Positions 1 through 10,831 of a stretch of DNA of 64,000 nucleotides are shown piece after piece. Location: positions 402,782 to 466,781 of the forward strand of contig CANTFK010000239.1 of the NCBI GenBank assembly GCA_947646735.1. The letters run 5' to 3'. This DNA comes from Peronospora farinosa. Its lineage: Eukaryota; Oomycota; Peronosporomycetes; Peronosporales; Peronosporaceae. The translations under genes and the position numbers were made by a program. The notes under the pieces were generated by a model. It did not search any database, was not told where the DNA came from, and saw only the letters and a program-made list of their open reading frames with translations. Numbering within the stretch: the stretch's first letter is position 1; the number at the start of each line of letters is the position of its first letter.

Positions 1-695
1 GTCGTGTGCCACCAAGGTCTCCGATTCCACTAGCAACGTCCTATGGCATTACAAGAGCCCCGCGTAGGTGTGTGTGTACCTGCAGCAAGTTTGTTGATAA
101 TTGACATCCATGCTGGTGTGGGACTCTGAATCAAAATCATCAACTGCTTCAGGCCCGAGACATCGTGCGCCGTTGGCATGGGCGGGAAGTATCCGCACCC
201 TTAGACGGTGAGTGTTCTCGTGAGAAGCGATCACGCCGTTCGAATTGCCGTGAGGCCATCAGTTCCGCTGAAACGGCAAAGCAGCACTTGTCTACTCTGT
301 CGCTATCAGCTCCCAAAAGCGTACATGGTAAAACATTTACAATTGCAGCCGTGCGGTCGACCCTGCTGTTACCGTTTGAGCTGGATGGACTGGAACCACT
401 GAGCTGTAGATTACCGCGATCCGTTGGCAGATGCAGCAGGCTGCAGTGATGACCACCATGGCTCGGACATTTATCAATTCTCAAACGATCAGCGGCGAAG
501 GTCAAGTACTGTTGTCATGGCACATGCTAACGGTTCGTCAGCCACATAACGACAATTGTCTTTCTCGACGAGAAGAGATGCCAGTACGATCTAGTGTTAT
601 AAGGGTGTCGTCAAGAGAAGTGCGGATCTAGCTCCGTTTACAAATTTAGAAAGAAGTCTTATATACCCCAATGCAAGCAACTACTATCAACAGGT
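1..695. other. No supported gene at window start
   Basis: Open frames of 60-118 codons occur on both strands (for example around 149-505 minus and 165-449 plus), but they overlap each other, lack recognisable motifs and start at weak or non-ATG codons. I see no repeat, RNA gene or clear promoter here. Confidence 0.4.
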
Positions 696-1616
696 CTAGA
701 AACGAAGCAGTTCAATGAGGATAGCTACGAGAAACAGCCATTTTGCTAGCCCTATAGTCACTCTGCTGCTGCCATTGCTCACCGCAGGTCCACCATTGTT
801 GTCTCTTGTGGCGTTACTGGCAGCGACATAACGCGTGGTGGTGGGGGGAATCGTAGAGCTGGAGTTGGCGTCGATGCTCGGCGATCCTTGCGAAGAATTG
901 CAGCCGACAGAGCCGCAAAATGCTCGAGCTGCAGCGGTGAGAGCTACACGACCAGTATCGCCGGGTGCCAAAACATTTCCGATCGGCTCGATGTCACTGG
1001 GTCCAACATTGCCTGGCTCTTGACTTACCGTGCCGATATTGACGATCGTAATTGTGTTGCCAAGATTAATACTATCCAAATCGCTGGACTGCATCTTCTG
1101 GTCGCTACTGCTCTTATGTTCGCTATCATCATCGTCATCATCATCATCATCGTCATCGTTTTTGTCGTCTTTTTTGTCGTCTTTTTTATCGTCGCTGTCA
1201 TTGTCTTTACGATAATAGTCGTTCTTGTCGTTCTTATAGCCGTAAGCATTGTTGTGGCCGTAAGCATTGTTGTGGCCGTAACGGTTGTGGCCATGACGGT
1301 TGTAGCTGTGACGGTTGTGCATGTGCATACTTTCATGAGAATGATCGGTTGGACCCCTTCTGTCTTGAAGTGGATGCCACTCATGATCTCCATGAAGCGG
1401 AGCCTCTGTTTGGTCCCTGGACATTTCGTAATGTGCGTCTCGAAGGCTCCTTTTCCCGTTTTCCGTCTCCTTCTCAACACAACAATTCATGCCGTTTCCA
1501 TCACCGGATCGGCCACCACTCACATGGGTGGCAGCTTTTGCAACCAACATCATCGTGTATGTCGTTCCTGCCATCACCATAAATCGAAGCACACCGCTTT
1601 GCCCTGCATACGACAT
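696..1616 (-). CDS. His/Asp-rich secreted protein, probably GPI-anchored
   Basis: A 306-residue protein that I cannot assign to a named family. The first ~30 residues are hydrophobic and end in Ala/Ser-type residues, like a signal peptide. The last ~18 residues are a hydrophobic tail without basic residues, preceded by small residues (SNGSS), which fits a GPI-attachment signal. The middle (about residues 95-180) is low complexity: Tyr-Gly-His-Asn repeats (YGHNNAYGHNNAYG), then Lys/Asp repeats and a run of 11 Asp. The mature part is Ser/Thr-rich, suggesting O-glycosylation. Inference: a cell-surface or wall protein able to bind divalent metals through His and Asp. The opposite strand is also open for 247 codons, but that is an artefact of the repeats. 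No intron is needed. Confidence 0.65.
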   Translation of the reverse strand: MSYAGQSGVLRFMVMAGTTYTMMLVAKAATHVSGGRSGDGNGMNCCVEKETENGKRSLRDAHYEMSRDQTEAPLHGDHEWHPLQDRRGPTDHSHESMHMHNRHSYNRHGHNRYGHNNAYGHNNAYGYKNDKNDYYRKDNDSDDKKDDKKDDKNDDDDDDDDDDDSEHKSSSDQKMQSSDLDSINLGNTITIVNIGTVSQEPGNVGPSDIEPIGNVLAPGDTGRVALTAAARAFCGSVGCNSSQGSPSIDANSSSTIPPTTTRYVAASNATRDNNGGPAVSNGSSRVTIGLAKWLFLVAILIELLRF

Positions 1617-1789
1617 ATTTTGAGGAATTGACGGAATCCGTCACGCCATAAAGCTTCTTGCCATCGCACATCAATCACACATCACTTCCAATGAGCCTCG
1701 TCGAAGAACGCGTCTACAAGCATCGATCGATCAAAACTAACGGTATTAACAGCTGTATGTGCTGAAGCGGTCGTTTCCTGTATATAACG

Positions 1790-3850
1790 TCATCCTTCGG
1801 ATGTTTCCGATGAGCTCGACGAAATTTCACGCGCACGTTTGTGTGACGGGCTGGTGAGGGGTCGTGGAACTGGGGGTTTTCCGTACGCACCGATGGCATA
1901 TGCCTTTTTCATGCCCACCATGCACCGACGCATTGCGATTTTGTGATCCACAATGGGAAAAGGATATTCTTTTCCAATGAGGCAGCCTGCAGCGTGTTGG
2001 ACACTCAAGGGTGCTTTCCAGGGTTCATAGATATACTTGACTGGCATCTTGCTCAGTGCCGGCACGTACTTGCGAATAAACAGACCGTCGGGGTCCCATT
2101 TCTTGCCAAAGGTTGACGGCGAGTAGACACGGAAGTAGGCTGTGAAAAAATAGCTGCTGCTAAGCCAAAGCCAGTTGCCGGCGTTAATACTCCAGTCGTG
2201 ATCGATCAGACGTTCCTGGAAAACTTCAAGCCCACGCACCCAAGAAATGTACAGATCGCCACGAGTAAGAAAGCATGCTACTGAGTGACGCGCTAGATGA
2301 TGCATCCACCCTTCCTCCTTAAGCTGAATCATAATGGCGTCGATCCACGGAAAACCAGTCTGACCATTTGTCCACGCCTGAAACTGTGATCGTGCGAGCT
2401 TGTCATCATCAGTCATATCCTCCTCCTTTTGTGGAATTGTATGCCATCTCCAATCAATTTGGAGGCAAGTAGGGCTCTCCTCCATTTTGTCAAAATGTGG
2501 ATTGGCAAGGCCATGGCAATGAAAGAATTCACGCCAAAGGAGCTGGCCATCCAAGCTCACAGGTGTAGCTGAAAGCGCCTTGGCATGGTGCTCTTGAATT
2601 CCTCGAACGTGGTACAAGAATGTCCGCGGACTGATGCAACCAAAATATAAGTACGGGCTTAGTGATGTTGTCGATGAAGATGGTGTCGTCTGCGCTGGAG
2701 ACGTCTTGGGCTTCTCAAACTTAACCACGCGGCCTTCATTGTGACAGTAGTCACGCAGAATGCTCAGCGCTATTTGCTCGCCACCGTAGATAAAGGGGTG
2801 TCTCTCGGGTGCATCGTAACCAAAGTCCGTCACCTCGGGAAGCGTGAACTGCTGCTCAGAGCCCGCAATCTCTTCAAGGTGTTTCGTTATTTCTTCAAAA
2901 GCGTCTATCTCTGCCTCGTCTTCCGTCTTCTCCTCTTTCCCATCTAATCTATCAGGCTTGCCACGATTTTTCCAGTAATCCGCAACTTGCTGATACAACT
3001 GACTTGGCAAGAACGCAGGAGCAGGAACTTGTTTCGGTGTCGGTAGTGGCTTTGGAGGCTTCGGATGTACAGCCAACGCCCGAAGAAAAGCCGTGTACGT
3101 CTTGGGTGGTTCTCCTCCATTCCCTGCAATAATTGCATCCAAGTCGTAGAGTGTGTATCCATGTGTCACATGGGTTTTGATACCAAGTTGTGTTGCCAAA
3201 GCTACGACACGGTTATCTCGATCAATAGCAAAAGGTTCACTTGCTGCGTCAAAAAAGAGGTGCGTAATACGCCATGCCGGCAACAATCGCCGTAACACTT
3301 GCACACCGTCTCCTCGAGCCACCACAAGGCGTGACCCACGAGCTGCCAATGCATCCGCCAAGTCCGATACGCTTTCCAGCATAAATTGGAAGCGATTAAC
3401 TCCACACAACATGATTTTGGGACGATGCACAATGTAAAGTGGAATAAAAATGACCTTGTAGCCCAAACGATGCGTCATGTTTTCCTCCTGCTGCTTCACC
3501 AATTGCAACGCTTCCGTGAGTGCGAGATTGTCATGAAGACGAAGATCGCGTCGAAACCACATCAGAATTCGCACGGTATCATCGTTACTATTTTTTGGAC
3601 CAATTTTTGGACTATTTTCAGTTAAAATGGGCTCTTTTAGGTCCTCATTGATTGCTGCTGATAGCTCGAGAGACAAAGTATTTGTCGATATCGACTCAGA
3701 TTCGAGATTTAATGAAGCGTTAATAGCTGCGTGTACTGCATCGAGTGTAGCAGCATCTAGTGTTGCTTCTGGAAGATCAGAATCGACACCGACGACGTCC
3801 AATAAAGACGACGCAAAGTTCACGAGGTCGACATCATCTGCGTCCGTCAT
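1790..3850 (-). CDS. Photolyase/cryptochrome, animal cryptochrome/(6-4) photolyase type
   Basis: A 686-residue flavoprotein of the cryptochrome/photolyase family. The antenna-binding Rossmann domain begins near residue 93 (RILMWFRRDLRLHDN). The FAD-binding helical domain is well preserved: LLWREFF, the active-site stretch HHLARHSVACFLTRGDL near residues 516-532, DHDWSINAGNWLWLS, and the C-terminal KYIYEPWKAP. This His-rich stretch is typical of the animal cryptochrome/(6-4) photolyase clade, whose members either repair (6-4) photoproducts in UV-damaged DNA using blue light or act as light sensors. The first ~90 residues are a Ser/Asp/Ile-rich extension not found in the core family, possibly regulatory or targeting. 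The C-terminus is a short Ser-rich basic tail. Intronless. Repair and sensory function cannot be told apart from sequence alone. Confidence 0.92.
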   Translation of the reverse strand: MTDADDVDLVNFASSLLDVVGVDSDLPEATLDAATLDAVHAAINASLNLESESISTNTLSLELSAAINEDLKEPILTENSPKIGPKNSNDDTVRILMWFRRDLRLHDNLALTEALQLVKQQEENMTHRLGYKVIFIPLYIVHRPKIMLCGVNRFQFMLESVSDLADALAARGSRLVVARGDGVQVLRRLLPAWRITHLFFDAASEPFAIDRDNRVVALATQLGIKTHVTHGYTLYDLDAIIAGNGGEPPKTYTAFLRALAVHPKPPKPLPTPKQVPAPAFLPSQLYQQVADYWKNRGKPDRLDGKEEKTEDEAEIDAFEEITKHLEEIAGSEQQFTLPEVTDFGYDAPERHPFIYGGEQIALSILRDYCHNEGRVVKFEKPKTSPAQTTPSSSTTSLSPYLYFGCISPRTFLYHVRGIQEHHAKALSATPVSLDGQLLWREFFHCHGLANPHFDKMEESPTCLQIDWRWHTIPQKEEDMTDDDKLARSQFQAWTNGQTGFPWIDAIMIQLKEEGWMHHLARHSVACFLTRGDLYISWVRGLEVFQERLIDHDWSINAGNWLWLSSSYFFTAYFRVYSPSTFGKKWDPDGLFIRKYVPALSKMPVKYIYEPWKAPLSVQHAAGCLIGKEYPFPIVDHKIAMRRCMVGMKKAYAIGAYGKPPVPRPLTSPSHKRAREISSSSSETSEG

Positions 3851-4112
3851 GTTCGACTTTCTGATCGACGATTGGTTTATAAGAGCAGGACCAAAAAGCT
3901 TGTAGCTACAAAGTTATATATCAACCACCTTTTTGGTAACCATCAACCATCCCAAATTTATAAAAAACTCATCTCATTGGTCAAGAATGCAATTTGGACC
4001 ATCTCATCGAAAAAACGTGAAGGTGGACGATACATAACGCCTTCCCTTACTAAAAAACAGTCTGTATGATAAAATATGCACAATCAAGTCGAACGTAGCA
4101 TATATCAAAAGT

Positions 4113-5456
4113 CTATGGGATCTCGTCAAAAAAGCTCGGGTCCTGGAGCTCTTGGGGATTCCCATCATGTGAAGAAAAGAGTTCAGCTTCTTCCAAGAAC
4201 TTTTCATCCACCACGTTAGTTTTGCTCTTGAGGTGCGCAAAAACACACAGACCAATGAGTGCAAGAGGCACTCCGAGGTCTGTAACTAGCCACATCGTAC
4301 GGGCACCGTAGTGTTCATAGAAGTAGCCGCCAATGAGCGTTCCCGTTCCACGTGCAAGACCATTTTGCACCGCATTCAATACGCCCATAATCGTCCCTTC
4401 ACAACCTGGAGGAGCTGCTGAGTAGACGTATTGTGTGCATGCTGCCCATGCCAATCCATACGTGACGCCGTGTAAAAACTCAAAAGGGATCGCACCCCAT
4501 GCATTCGTCATAACGGCGTAGTAGGACACACGGAGAGCGTAGCCCATAATCGATAGCAGCAGTACATTTACAATGCCAAATCGGTTAATGATCTTGTGGG
4601 AGAAGAAGAAGGCGGGCAATTCCGACGCTGTTTCACACATGATGGCGATACCAACAATCTGTGCATTCTGATCCGACAAATTATACAGGTTCAGTGTGAG
4701 GAAGCTAGACAGTACTCCGTACATGAGCCCCATGAGGAACACCACGCCAAACAACACGAGCACGTCCACCATCCCACAGATTAGTCGGATGTTGTCCATA
4801 AACGACGGCCGCTTCACCGTGCCATATTCCAAAGTGTCACTCAACTGTCGATGGTGTTGCATCGGTGGAATCGTGCGCAGTACAAATAGAGACATGAGAC
4901 CGAGTGCCAAACTGACATTGAACGACCACGAGATGCCAGCAACGGCCACAATTAGGCTCGTGACATAAGCACCAACACCGTAGCCGAGTGCACCAAATAG
5001 CCGCTGCTTACCGTACTCACCGCCGATCTTGTCTAAAAGATTGAGCACTGTGTGATCCAATAACGACCCGGTCGGACCCACTTGGAAGTTGGACACAATG
5101 ATAACGACAACCATCCAGTCAAAAGACCAGTAAAAGAAGCGCACCGCAAACATAAGCAATGCGCCCGTAACGATGCAGAAGATGTGAATGAGTCGCTGGT
5201 TCTGGATGTGATCGGCCACAACACCCCAGAATGGTGGGGCCAGCATGGTACACAAGCAAGGAAGTGTCTGCAAGAAACCAATCTGCACTTTAGTAAACTG
5301 CGCCGTCTGCTGGTAGAATATACTCAGGAAGTTGCTCTGTGCAGACGTCCATGCGTTGCTAATGAGGTACATGAGTTTGGGCTGCCATAGTGAGTGTTCA
5401 GTCTGTCGTTCCGAAGCAACTAGTGGCGTCTTGCAATCCAATTTTGCCTGACACAT
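4113..5456 (-). CDS. Major facilitator superfamily transporter (copy 1)
   Basis: A 447-residue polytopic membrane protein with about 12 hydrophobic segments. Recognisable stretches are GFLQTLPCLCTMLAPPFWG after the first helix, GGEYGKQRLFGALGYG at the loop 4-5 region and EFLHGVTYGLAWAACTQY in the C-terminal half. These fit the LacY-like branch of MFS (MFS_1-like). The substrate is unknown. It is closely related along its whole length to the plus-strand gene at 9151-10518, so the two are paralogues. It is divergent from the homocysteine methyltransferase gene, with 284 bp between the two start codons that may serve as a shared promoter. Intronless. The C-terminal cytosolic tail is acidic. Confidence 0.88.
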   Translation of the reverse strand: MCQAKLDCKTPLVASERQTEHSLWQPKLMYLISNAWTSAQSNFLSIFYQQTAQFTKVQIGFLQTLPCLCTMLAPPFWGVVADHIQNQRLIHIFCIVTGALLMFAVRFFYWSFDWMVVVIIVSNFQVGPTGSLLDHTVLNLLDKIGGEYGKQRLFGALGYGVGAYVTSLIVAVAGISWSFNVSLALGLMSLFVLRTIPPMQHHRQLSDTLEYGTVKRPSFMDNIRLICGMVDVLVLFGVVFLMGLMYGVLSSFLTLNLYNLSDQNAQIVGIAIMCETASELPAFFFSHKIINRFGIVNVLLLSIMGYALRVSYYAVMTNAWGAIPFEFLHGVTYGLAWAACTQYVYSAAPPGCEGTIMGVLNAVQNGLARGTGTLIGGYFYEHYGARTMWLVTDLGVPLALIGLCVFAHLKSKTNVVDEKFLEEAELFSSHDGNPQELQDPSFFDEIP

Positions 5457-5740
5457 GACAAAAGTCTCAATCTCTTTCTGTCGACTGAAGGGGGTCTTTC
5501 AAGCGACCTACGACTTGGACTGGAATTGGAAGACTGAGGTCCAGCCAAAAGTAATGCTTCATGTCCGTTCTCACCATTATCCCCCTCTTAAACTGGGACG
5601 GATGTCATGTCGTTGTGGTTTTGCTCGTCATTGTGTCACGGTGGACTTGTGTCAATTCCTCTGGTCTACCAATCATATGCCTCAACTCTCAGGAACCATT
5701 GAAAATTTGCTCACACGTCACACATTTCTTGTCGTCGCAC

Positions 5741-6805
5741 ATGACGTTGACTGGTCTGAAGGAACTTGTAGCCGACAAAAGCCGCTGCATTGTGTTGGAT
5801 GGAGGATTTGCCACTGAATTGGAGAAAGATTCACGTGTAGATCTAAGTACCTCTAGCTTGTGGTCAGCGTTTTTGCTGTTGGACAGGAATGCACATCTGC
5901 AACAAGTGATTGTGAACGCCCACAAGACCTACTTTCTAGCAGGAGCGGACGTTGCAACTACCACCAGTTACCAGGCTTCAGCTGACGGGTTCAAGCGTGA
6001 GGGCGTGACATTGATTGACGACGTTGAGAAGCTCTTTGCTAGAAGTATCGACCTTGGCGTGCAGGCACGAGACGCTGCATGGAACGAAATGGACCAGAGT
6101 CAACGGATGAAGCCCCTAGTGGGTGCCAGTATCGGCTGCTACGGCGCTGCGTTGGCTGACGGATCGGTGAGTTAGTTGTCCGAGTTTACACCAACAAGAA
6201 TGGGAAAGTGGCGACTCACGAACTTGGCTGGATCTTGACAGGAATACCGTGGTGACTACGGCAAGAGCAAGGAGCAACTCGTGGCATGGCACAAGCATCG
6301 CTTTGCCTTTTTCACTAACTACGCACCCGTCGACTTACTCATTTGCGAGACGATTCCGTGCCTCGTAGAGGTGGAGGCGTTTGTGGACCTGTTGAACGAG
6401 TTCCCGACTGCTCACGCCATTGTTGCGATGGCTTGTTGCAATGGAACGGAACTTAACAGTGGTGAGCCGATTGCTCATGTCTCCAAGATTTTGTCCAAAC
6501 TCAAAAATCGGTCACAGCTAGTTGCTGTTGGTATCAACTGCACACCGCCGCAGCACGTAGAAAGTCTGCTGCGCAAATTAAACTGTCCCTGGCCTAAGGT
6601 AGTTTACCCGAACAGCGGAGAGGGATGGGATGGAGTGAACAAGAAATGGCTTCCAGCTGATAGCGGCGATGACCCGAGCTCCTGGGAAAAGTTGTTGCCC
6701 AAATGGTACGATGCCGGCGCGCGCTTCTTTGGCGGCTGCTGCCGAACTTCACCTAATGACATTCGCGCTATCCGTGACTACTTTGAACGTCGTCAGCTGC
6801 TGTAG
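5741..6805 (+). CDS. Homocysteine S-methyltransferase (one intron)
   Basis: Two exons, 5741-6166 and 6242-6805, separated by a 75-nt phase-0 intron (GTGAGT...CAG), give 329 residues, the usual size for this family. The enzyme transfers a methyl group from S-methylmethionine or S-adenosylmethionine to homocysteine, forming methionine. Signatures are LDGGFATELE near the N-terminus, the sequence GSEYRGDYG created exactly across the splice junction, the zinc-binding Cys in GINCTPP (about residue 240) and the Cys pair in GGCCRT (about 305). All three zinc cysteines are present, so an active enzyme is likely. The start at 5741 was chosen because homology-like sequence begins just after it; the frame is open further upstream from 5561 without family features. 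Confidence 0.9.
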
Positions 6806-9150
6806 ACGACGCTACGCTCTAAACTCTTTCGCTCGCTATTAGAACAGTGACGGGGTGTATTTGACACTGGAGTAAGTGCTGGTGAGACTGCTGGCTGACG
6901 CGACTCACTCGAGATAACATGAGCTTTTGGGATGCAAAGCTGGCGCCCGTCATTCCGAAGATAGCGAAGATGCGAAATGTTTGCACAACACCCCTTGAAT
7001 GCTTGGTATTTCACTGCGGCTGATATAGGCTTAGAGATCACATGGCGTATTTAATGATAATGAAGCTCTACGTGTCTTTGAAATACTCTCCAGTGAATAT
7101 TGAAGCAGTTGAAGGTCGTTCTTGCAGTTTGGATATGTTTTCCGTGTAGCTGGTGGCGCCTTTGCTTCCTTGTTGAGCAATGTCGTAGCAATCCCTCAAG
7201 ACACGCCTAAAGTAGTGACGGCGGGCTCAGGCATCTTGATGAGAGAGGAAAGAAAACATTGTCAATGAAAGAGGTTGCACATGGGACCGTCACGACCGAT
7301 GCAATCGTTTGAAAAGACTATAGATGGCAGCTCATTTAATCAGACGTTGTGCAGCCTCAGTCAAGCCGCCAACGGTCGCACAGGTCCTATTGCGAGCCTT
7401 TCATGCTGCTACGACGCACGAAATGTTGATGTGAGTCTTGGTTTGGCAAGTCTCAGCGTTGTTCGGCTTTCTCTTCTATGTCACAAGCTAACGGCAACAG
7501 ACAGATACGTGCTTTCTCCAAGCGCCGCGTGCGACGCAGATGCTTACAGCGCTGCACTATGCAGGAGAGGAATCACATCGTCGTCTCAATATGTTGCAGC
7601 AAAAGTTGTAACGGTACGCGTCCAAGTCCGACATTGCTCTGCCATTCTCCTCTGCAGCCGCCTATGACCAGGAAGTACAAGCGACGCACCGCAGTTCACG
7701 AGTCGGAGACTATCCACTGTCGACCGATCATCATCAACAGAGTCCGAAGTTGACGACGTCGGCAGACTACGAGAGCTCCAACGACAACAGATGCAACTGG
7801 AATATCCGTGCGGGTGAGGTTGGTGGTACAGTTATGATGGTTTTGGAGCTTCAACGGCCTTTTCTTCGAGACCGGCGCTATGCCTTACACCGTCGACCGC
7901 GAGGATCAAAGTACAGTCCTTTCGCGGGGTCACGTCTACGATCCGCTCGAGATGATCGATAAGTACGGCAACCAGCCTGCCGCTGACTTGGAGCGACTGC
8001 TGACGGCACAGTCGAAGGTTCCCATTGCAGCACTGCTTCGCTCTCGAATTCGGCGGTGTTTCGTGCGAAGGAGTTAATTGCACTGCTCAGACAGCTCGAC
8101 GCCATGCTGCCATTGCCACGGCTGGGGTCGACACAGATAGAAAGAACGCCAACTGGAAATTGTTTGCTGTACTGAAACTGATGGGCCTCGGACTGACCCC
8201 CCCCCCCCCCGAACGCAATTCATCGGTGGCAACAACGAAGTGAAGAGACTGTACGCCTTCTGCGAGGATGAACAGCGTCCCGGGTTTTTGGTAATTCAAT
8301 CACCTTCCTGTATCGCCCTGTTCACGACAACCTTAAGCCCGTATCTGACGTTTAGTTATCTAAATGTACGTAAATGAGCTGCATCGCCCTAAAGCCACAC
8401 TGGCCACACTAGCCACACTAGCTCATGTTGCGCGAGTATCGAATTGCTATGCGTAAAGTACATCGAGCTTCGACTCAAAGAAAAGGAAGCAGTTTGTAAA
8501 AAACGTTCGCGTGACAGCAGCTCGACAAAGACTACGTATTGCGTCTGTGGAACGATTACATATCGAGTTAAAGGAGCAGTACCACAAGTCTGCTATTCAT
8601 TGCAAAAACAGACGAAAAACTCGCGATACATCAATTGCATTACTAAAAGGATGATGTTTACGCTGTTTGTGGGAAATTACGCACGAAGGCTCGACTTTGG
8701 ATACTGGACGTCACGCCATCGTATGCTTTCTCACTCGTAAAGTGCCGTGGTTGCATACGACTTACTACCAGTTAGATCTTATAAAAGTTACGAAAAACTG
8801 ATAACGTCACGGTTTTTATTTTTAGACTTTCTAAAAATAAGTGCTTCTAAATATATTACTGTTGCAGGTAGGTGGGCCAAAGTGCGATAAAATTAGCGCC
8901 CCCTAATTATTACGCTTAGAATCCTTCCTAAAAGTAGAAAAGAGTGTAAGTACCGCTTGATGAAACTATGATCTAATGGATTATCACCAACAATAACACA
9001 ATGTAATTCATTAGTAAGCAACCTGCTTCTAGGTATTGCTGAAAAAAAGGCTGCATATCCGTTCATAGTACCGTTGCTAATTTCTTGGCGAACAACCATC
9101 TGTCGATCAGCTCTTTAAACATTTTTGGATGTCATTATTCAATACAATCC
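6806..9150. other. Long intergenic stretch with decayed coding-like fragments
   Basis: About 2.3 kb with no intact gene. Between 7480 and 8080 short plus-strand pieces look protein-like (for example a Leu/Gln-rich stretch near 7765-7805 and a 65-codon frame at 7880-8077), but they shift frame and contain stops, so this may be an old pseudogene. A run of 14 C lies at 8197-8210. A 98-codon frame at 8444-8740 has no recognisable feature. The 8740-9080 part is AT-rich and non-coding. Confidence 0.4.
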
Positions 9151-10518
9151 ATGACCGAGAAATATAGTATGAGCAATGACTGGCTATGGGAGCCGAAGCT
9201 CATGTACGCGCTAAGTGCCGTCTGGGGTTCCACGACCGCAAACTACTTACCAGTCTATTACCAGCACACGGCTGGGTTTTCCAAGATGCAGATTGGATTA
9301 TTGCAGACACTTCCCAGTATCGCCGCCATCTTGGGCCCACCATTTTGGGGCGGTGTAGCCGACCACATCCACAACCAGCGCCTTGTGCATGTGTTTTGCA
9401 TTGTCAGTGGCACGATGCTGCAGTTTTCGGTTCGATATTTTTACTGGTCACTGGGCTGGACAGTGTTTATGGTTCTCATCAGTCAGATCCAGAGCTTTCC
9501 TGCGGGCTCATTGCTGGATCACACTGTGCTTGATTTACTGGAAAAGGAAGGAGGAGAGTACGGAAGACAGAGACTTTTTGGAGCTGTGGGGTGGGGCATT
9601 GGGACCTACTTGACAGGAATTGTGGTGGCATTTGGAGGGATCTTTTGGTCGTTTAATCTGTGTCTCATCGCAGGGTTTTCGACGTTGCTAGTGCTGCGAC
9701 TGATCCCGCGTGTCAAGTATGGCGTTGAGTACACTTCACTGGATACTCCATGTGAGGTCGGACGAGGGAATACCGAGACTGCGCTGTCGTTTTCGGAGAC
9801 ACTGCATTTGATATCCCAACAATTGGACGTGCTAGCACTGTTTGGTGTGGTTTTCATCATGGGAAACATGAACGGGGTATTCAGCAGCTTTCTCCAATTG
9901 AATCTTTACAATCTCGCTGGCGACGATCCGCATATTATTGGCGTAGCTATCATGTGTGAAACGGTGTCGGAGTTGCCTGCATTTTTCTTTGCTGACAAAA
10001 TTGTGAAGAAAATGGGTATAGTGAACGTACTTCTTGTGTCGCTTGCGGGTTACACGTTACGAGTTTCTTACTATGCGCTGATGATAAATCCATGGGGGGC
10101 GATTCCGTTTGAGTTCCTGCACGGCATCACGTTTGGATTGACGTGGGCAGCTTGTACACAATACGTATTTTCTGCGGCGCCTCGTGGATGTGAGGGAACC
10201 TTCATGGGCGTGTTGAGTTCTGTTCAAAATGGTTTGGCGCGAGCGTCGGGCACGCTTATCGGTGGATACTTTTATCAAAACTATGGCGCTCGTGTGATGT
10301 GGATTGTCACGGGGTTCGGCCTGCCGCTGTCGCTGATTAGCGTTGCTACGTTTGCATATTTAAAGCAAGACGAATGCAGTAAGGTGCCGGAGGAAGAGTT
10401 GTTGTTAGAGCATGCTGCGCTGTTTTCTCCTCATCGGTGTGACGTACAAGGATTAAAGTCGCCATTGCATGCACCAGGATTAAACTCGTCTTCACACTTT
10501 CTGTACGACTCCACTTAA
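9151..10518 (+). CDS. Major facilitator superfamily transporter (copy 2)
   Basis: A polytopic membrane protein of 455 residues from the ATG at 9151; the frame stays open upstream to 9085 and an alternative ATG lies at 9169. It matches the minus-strand gene at 4113-5456 throughout: WEPKLMYALSAVW at the start, GLLQTLPSIAAILGPPFWGG, GGEYGRQRLFGAVGWGIG and EFLHGITFGLTWAACTQY. It belongs to the LacY-like MFS group; substrate unknown. The region just upstream of the start (TCATTATTCAATAC, about 9131) resembles an oomycete initiator. The C-terminal tail is longer and Ser-rich compared with copy 1. Intronless. Confidence 0.88.
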   Translation: MTEKYSMSNDWLWEPKLMYALSAVWGSTTANYLPVYYQHTAGFSKMQIGLLQTLPSIAAILGPPFWGGVADHIHNQRLVHVFCIVSGTMLQFSVRYFYWSLGWTVFMVLISQIQSFPAGSLLDHTVLDLLEKEGGEYGRQRLFGAVGWGIGTYLTGIVVAFGGIFWSFNLCLIAGFSTLLVLRLIPRVKYGVEYTSLDTPCEVGRGNTETALSFSETLHLISQQLDVLALFGVVFIMGNMNGVFSSFLQLNLYNLAGDDPHIIGVAIMCETVSELPAFFFADKIVKKMGIVNVLLVSLAGYTLRVSYYALMINPWGAIPFEFLHGITFGLTWAACTQYVFSAAPRGCEGTFMGVLSSVQNGLARASGTLIGGYFYQNYGARVMWIVTGFGLPLSLISVATFAYLKQDECSKVPEEELLLEHAALFSPHRCDVQGLKSPLHAPGLNSSSHFLYDST

Positions 10519-10831
10519 TAAACAACACGTAACAATAACGCTGAATAACATAACACTATTTACGCGGTGGACTGATGACTTGTCAAATAAATTCGTACAC
10601 ATTCCTGTACTACAAGCGAGGAAAGTTATAACGTCAAGAGGCGGCGATGCTTATACAATAAGCTCGCATACTGTCCAATCCACGTGGGTGTTCTGTAATT
10701 TATGCTGCCAAGATAGACTAGACTCACTAATGTGATGCCGGATAGTTCACGTATTTTAAATAGAGTCTTTGGGAACAAAATAGAGTACCTTATTTCTACA
10801 TTAGAATCATTCTTATTTCTCGTAAAACGCC
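10519..10831. other. Intergenic spacer
   Basis: About 310 bp of AT-rich DNA between two plus-strand genes. Apart from the core promoter listed next to the downstream gene, I see nothing in it. Confidence 0.5.
10807..10821 (+). promoter_or_regulatory. Inr-FPR-like core promoter
   Basis: TCATTCTTATTTCTC lies 11 bp before the ATG at 10832. It matches the oomycete initiator pattern (YCAYTYY) followed by the flanking promoter region (about MWTTTNC). The call is by pattern only; such short AT-rich matches can occur by chance. Confidence 0.4.

Noticed and set aside
149..505. 118-codon minus-strand frame and an overlapping plus-strand frame
   Set aside because: No conserved motif, mutual overlap, and possible non-ATG start; likely chance.
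888..1631. 247-codon plus-strand frame rich in Val and Ile
   Set aside because: It is the antisense of the His/Asp repeat gene; the reverse complement of GAT and AAC-type codons gives endless ATC and GTT codons. No promoter or family.
8444..8740. 98-codon frame in the long intergenic stretch
   Set aside because: Composition like random sequence, no domain, no splice partners.
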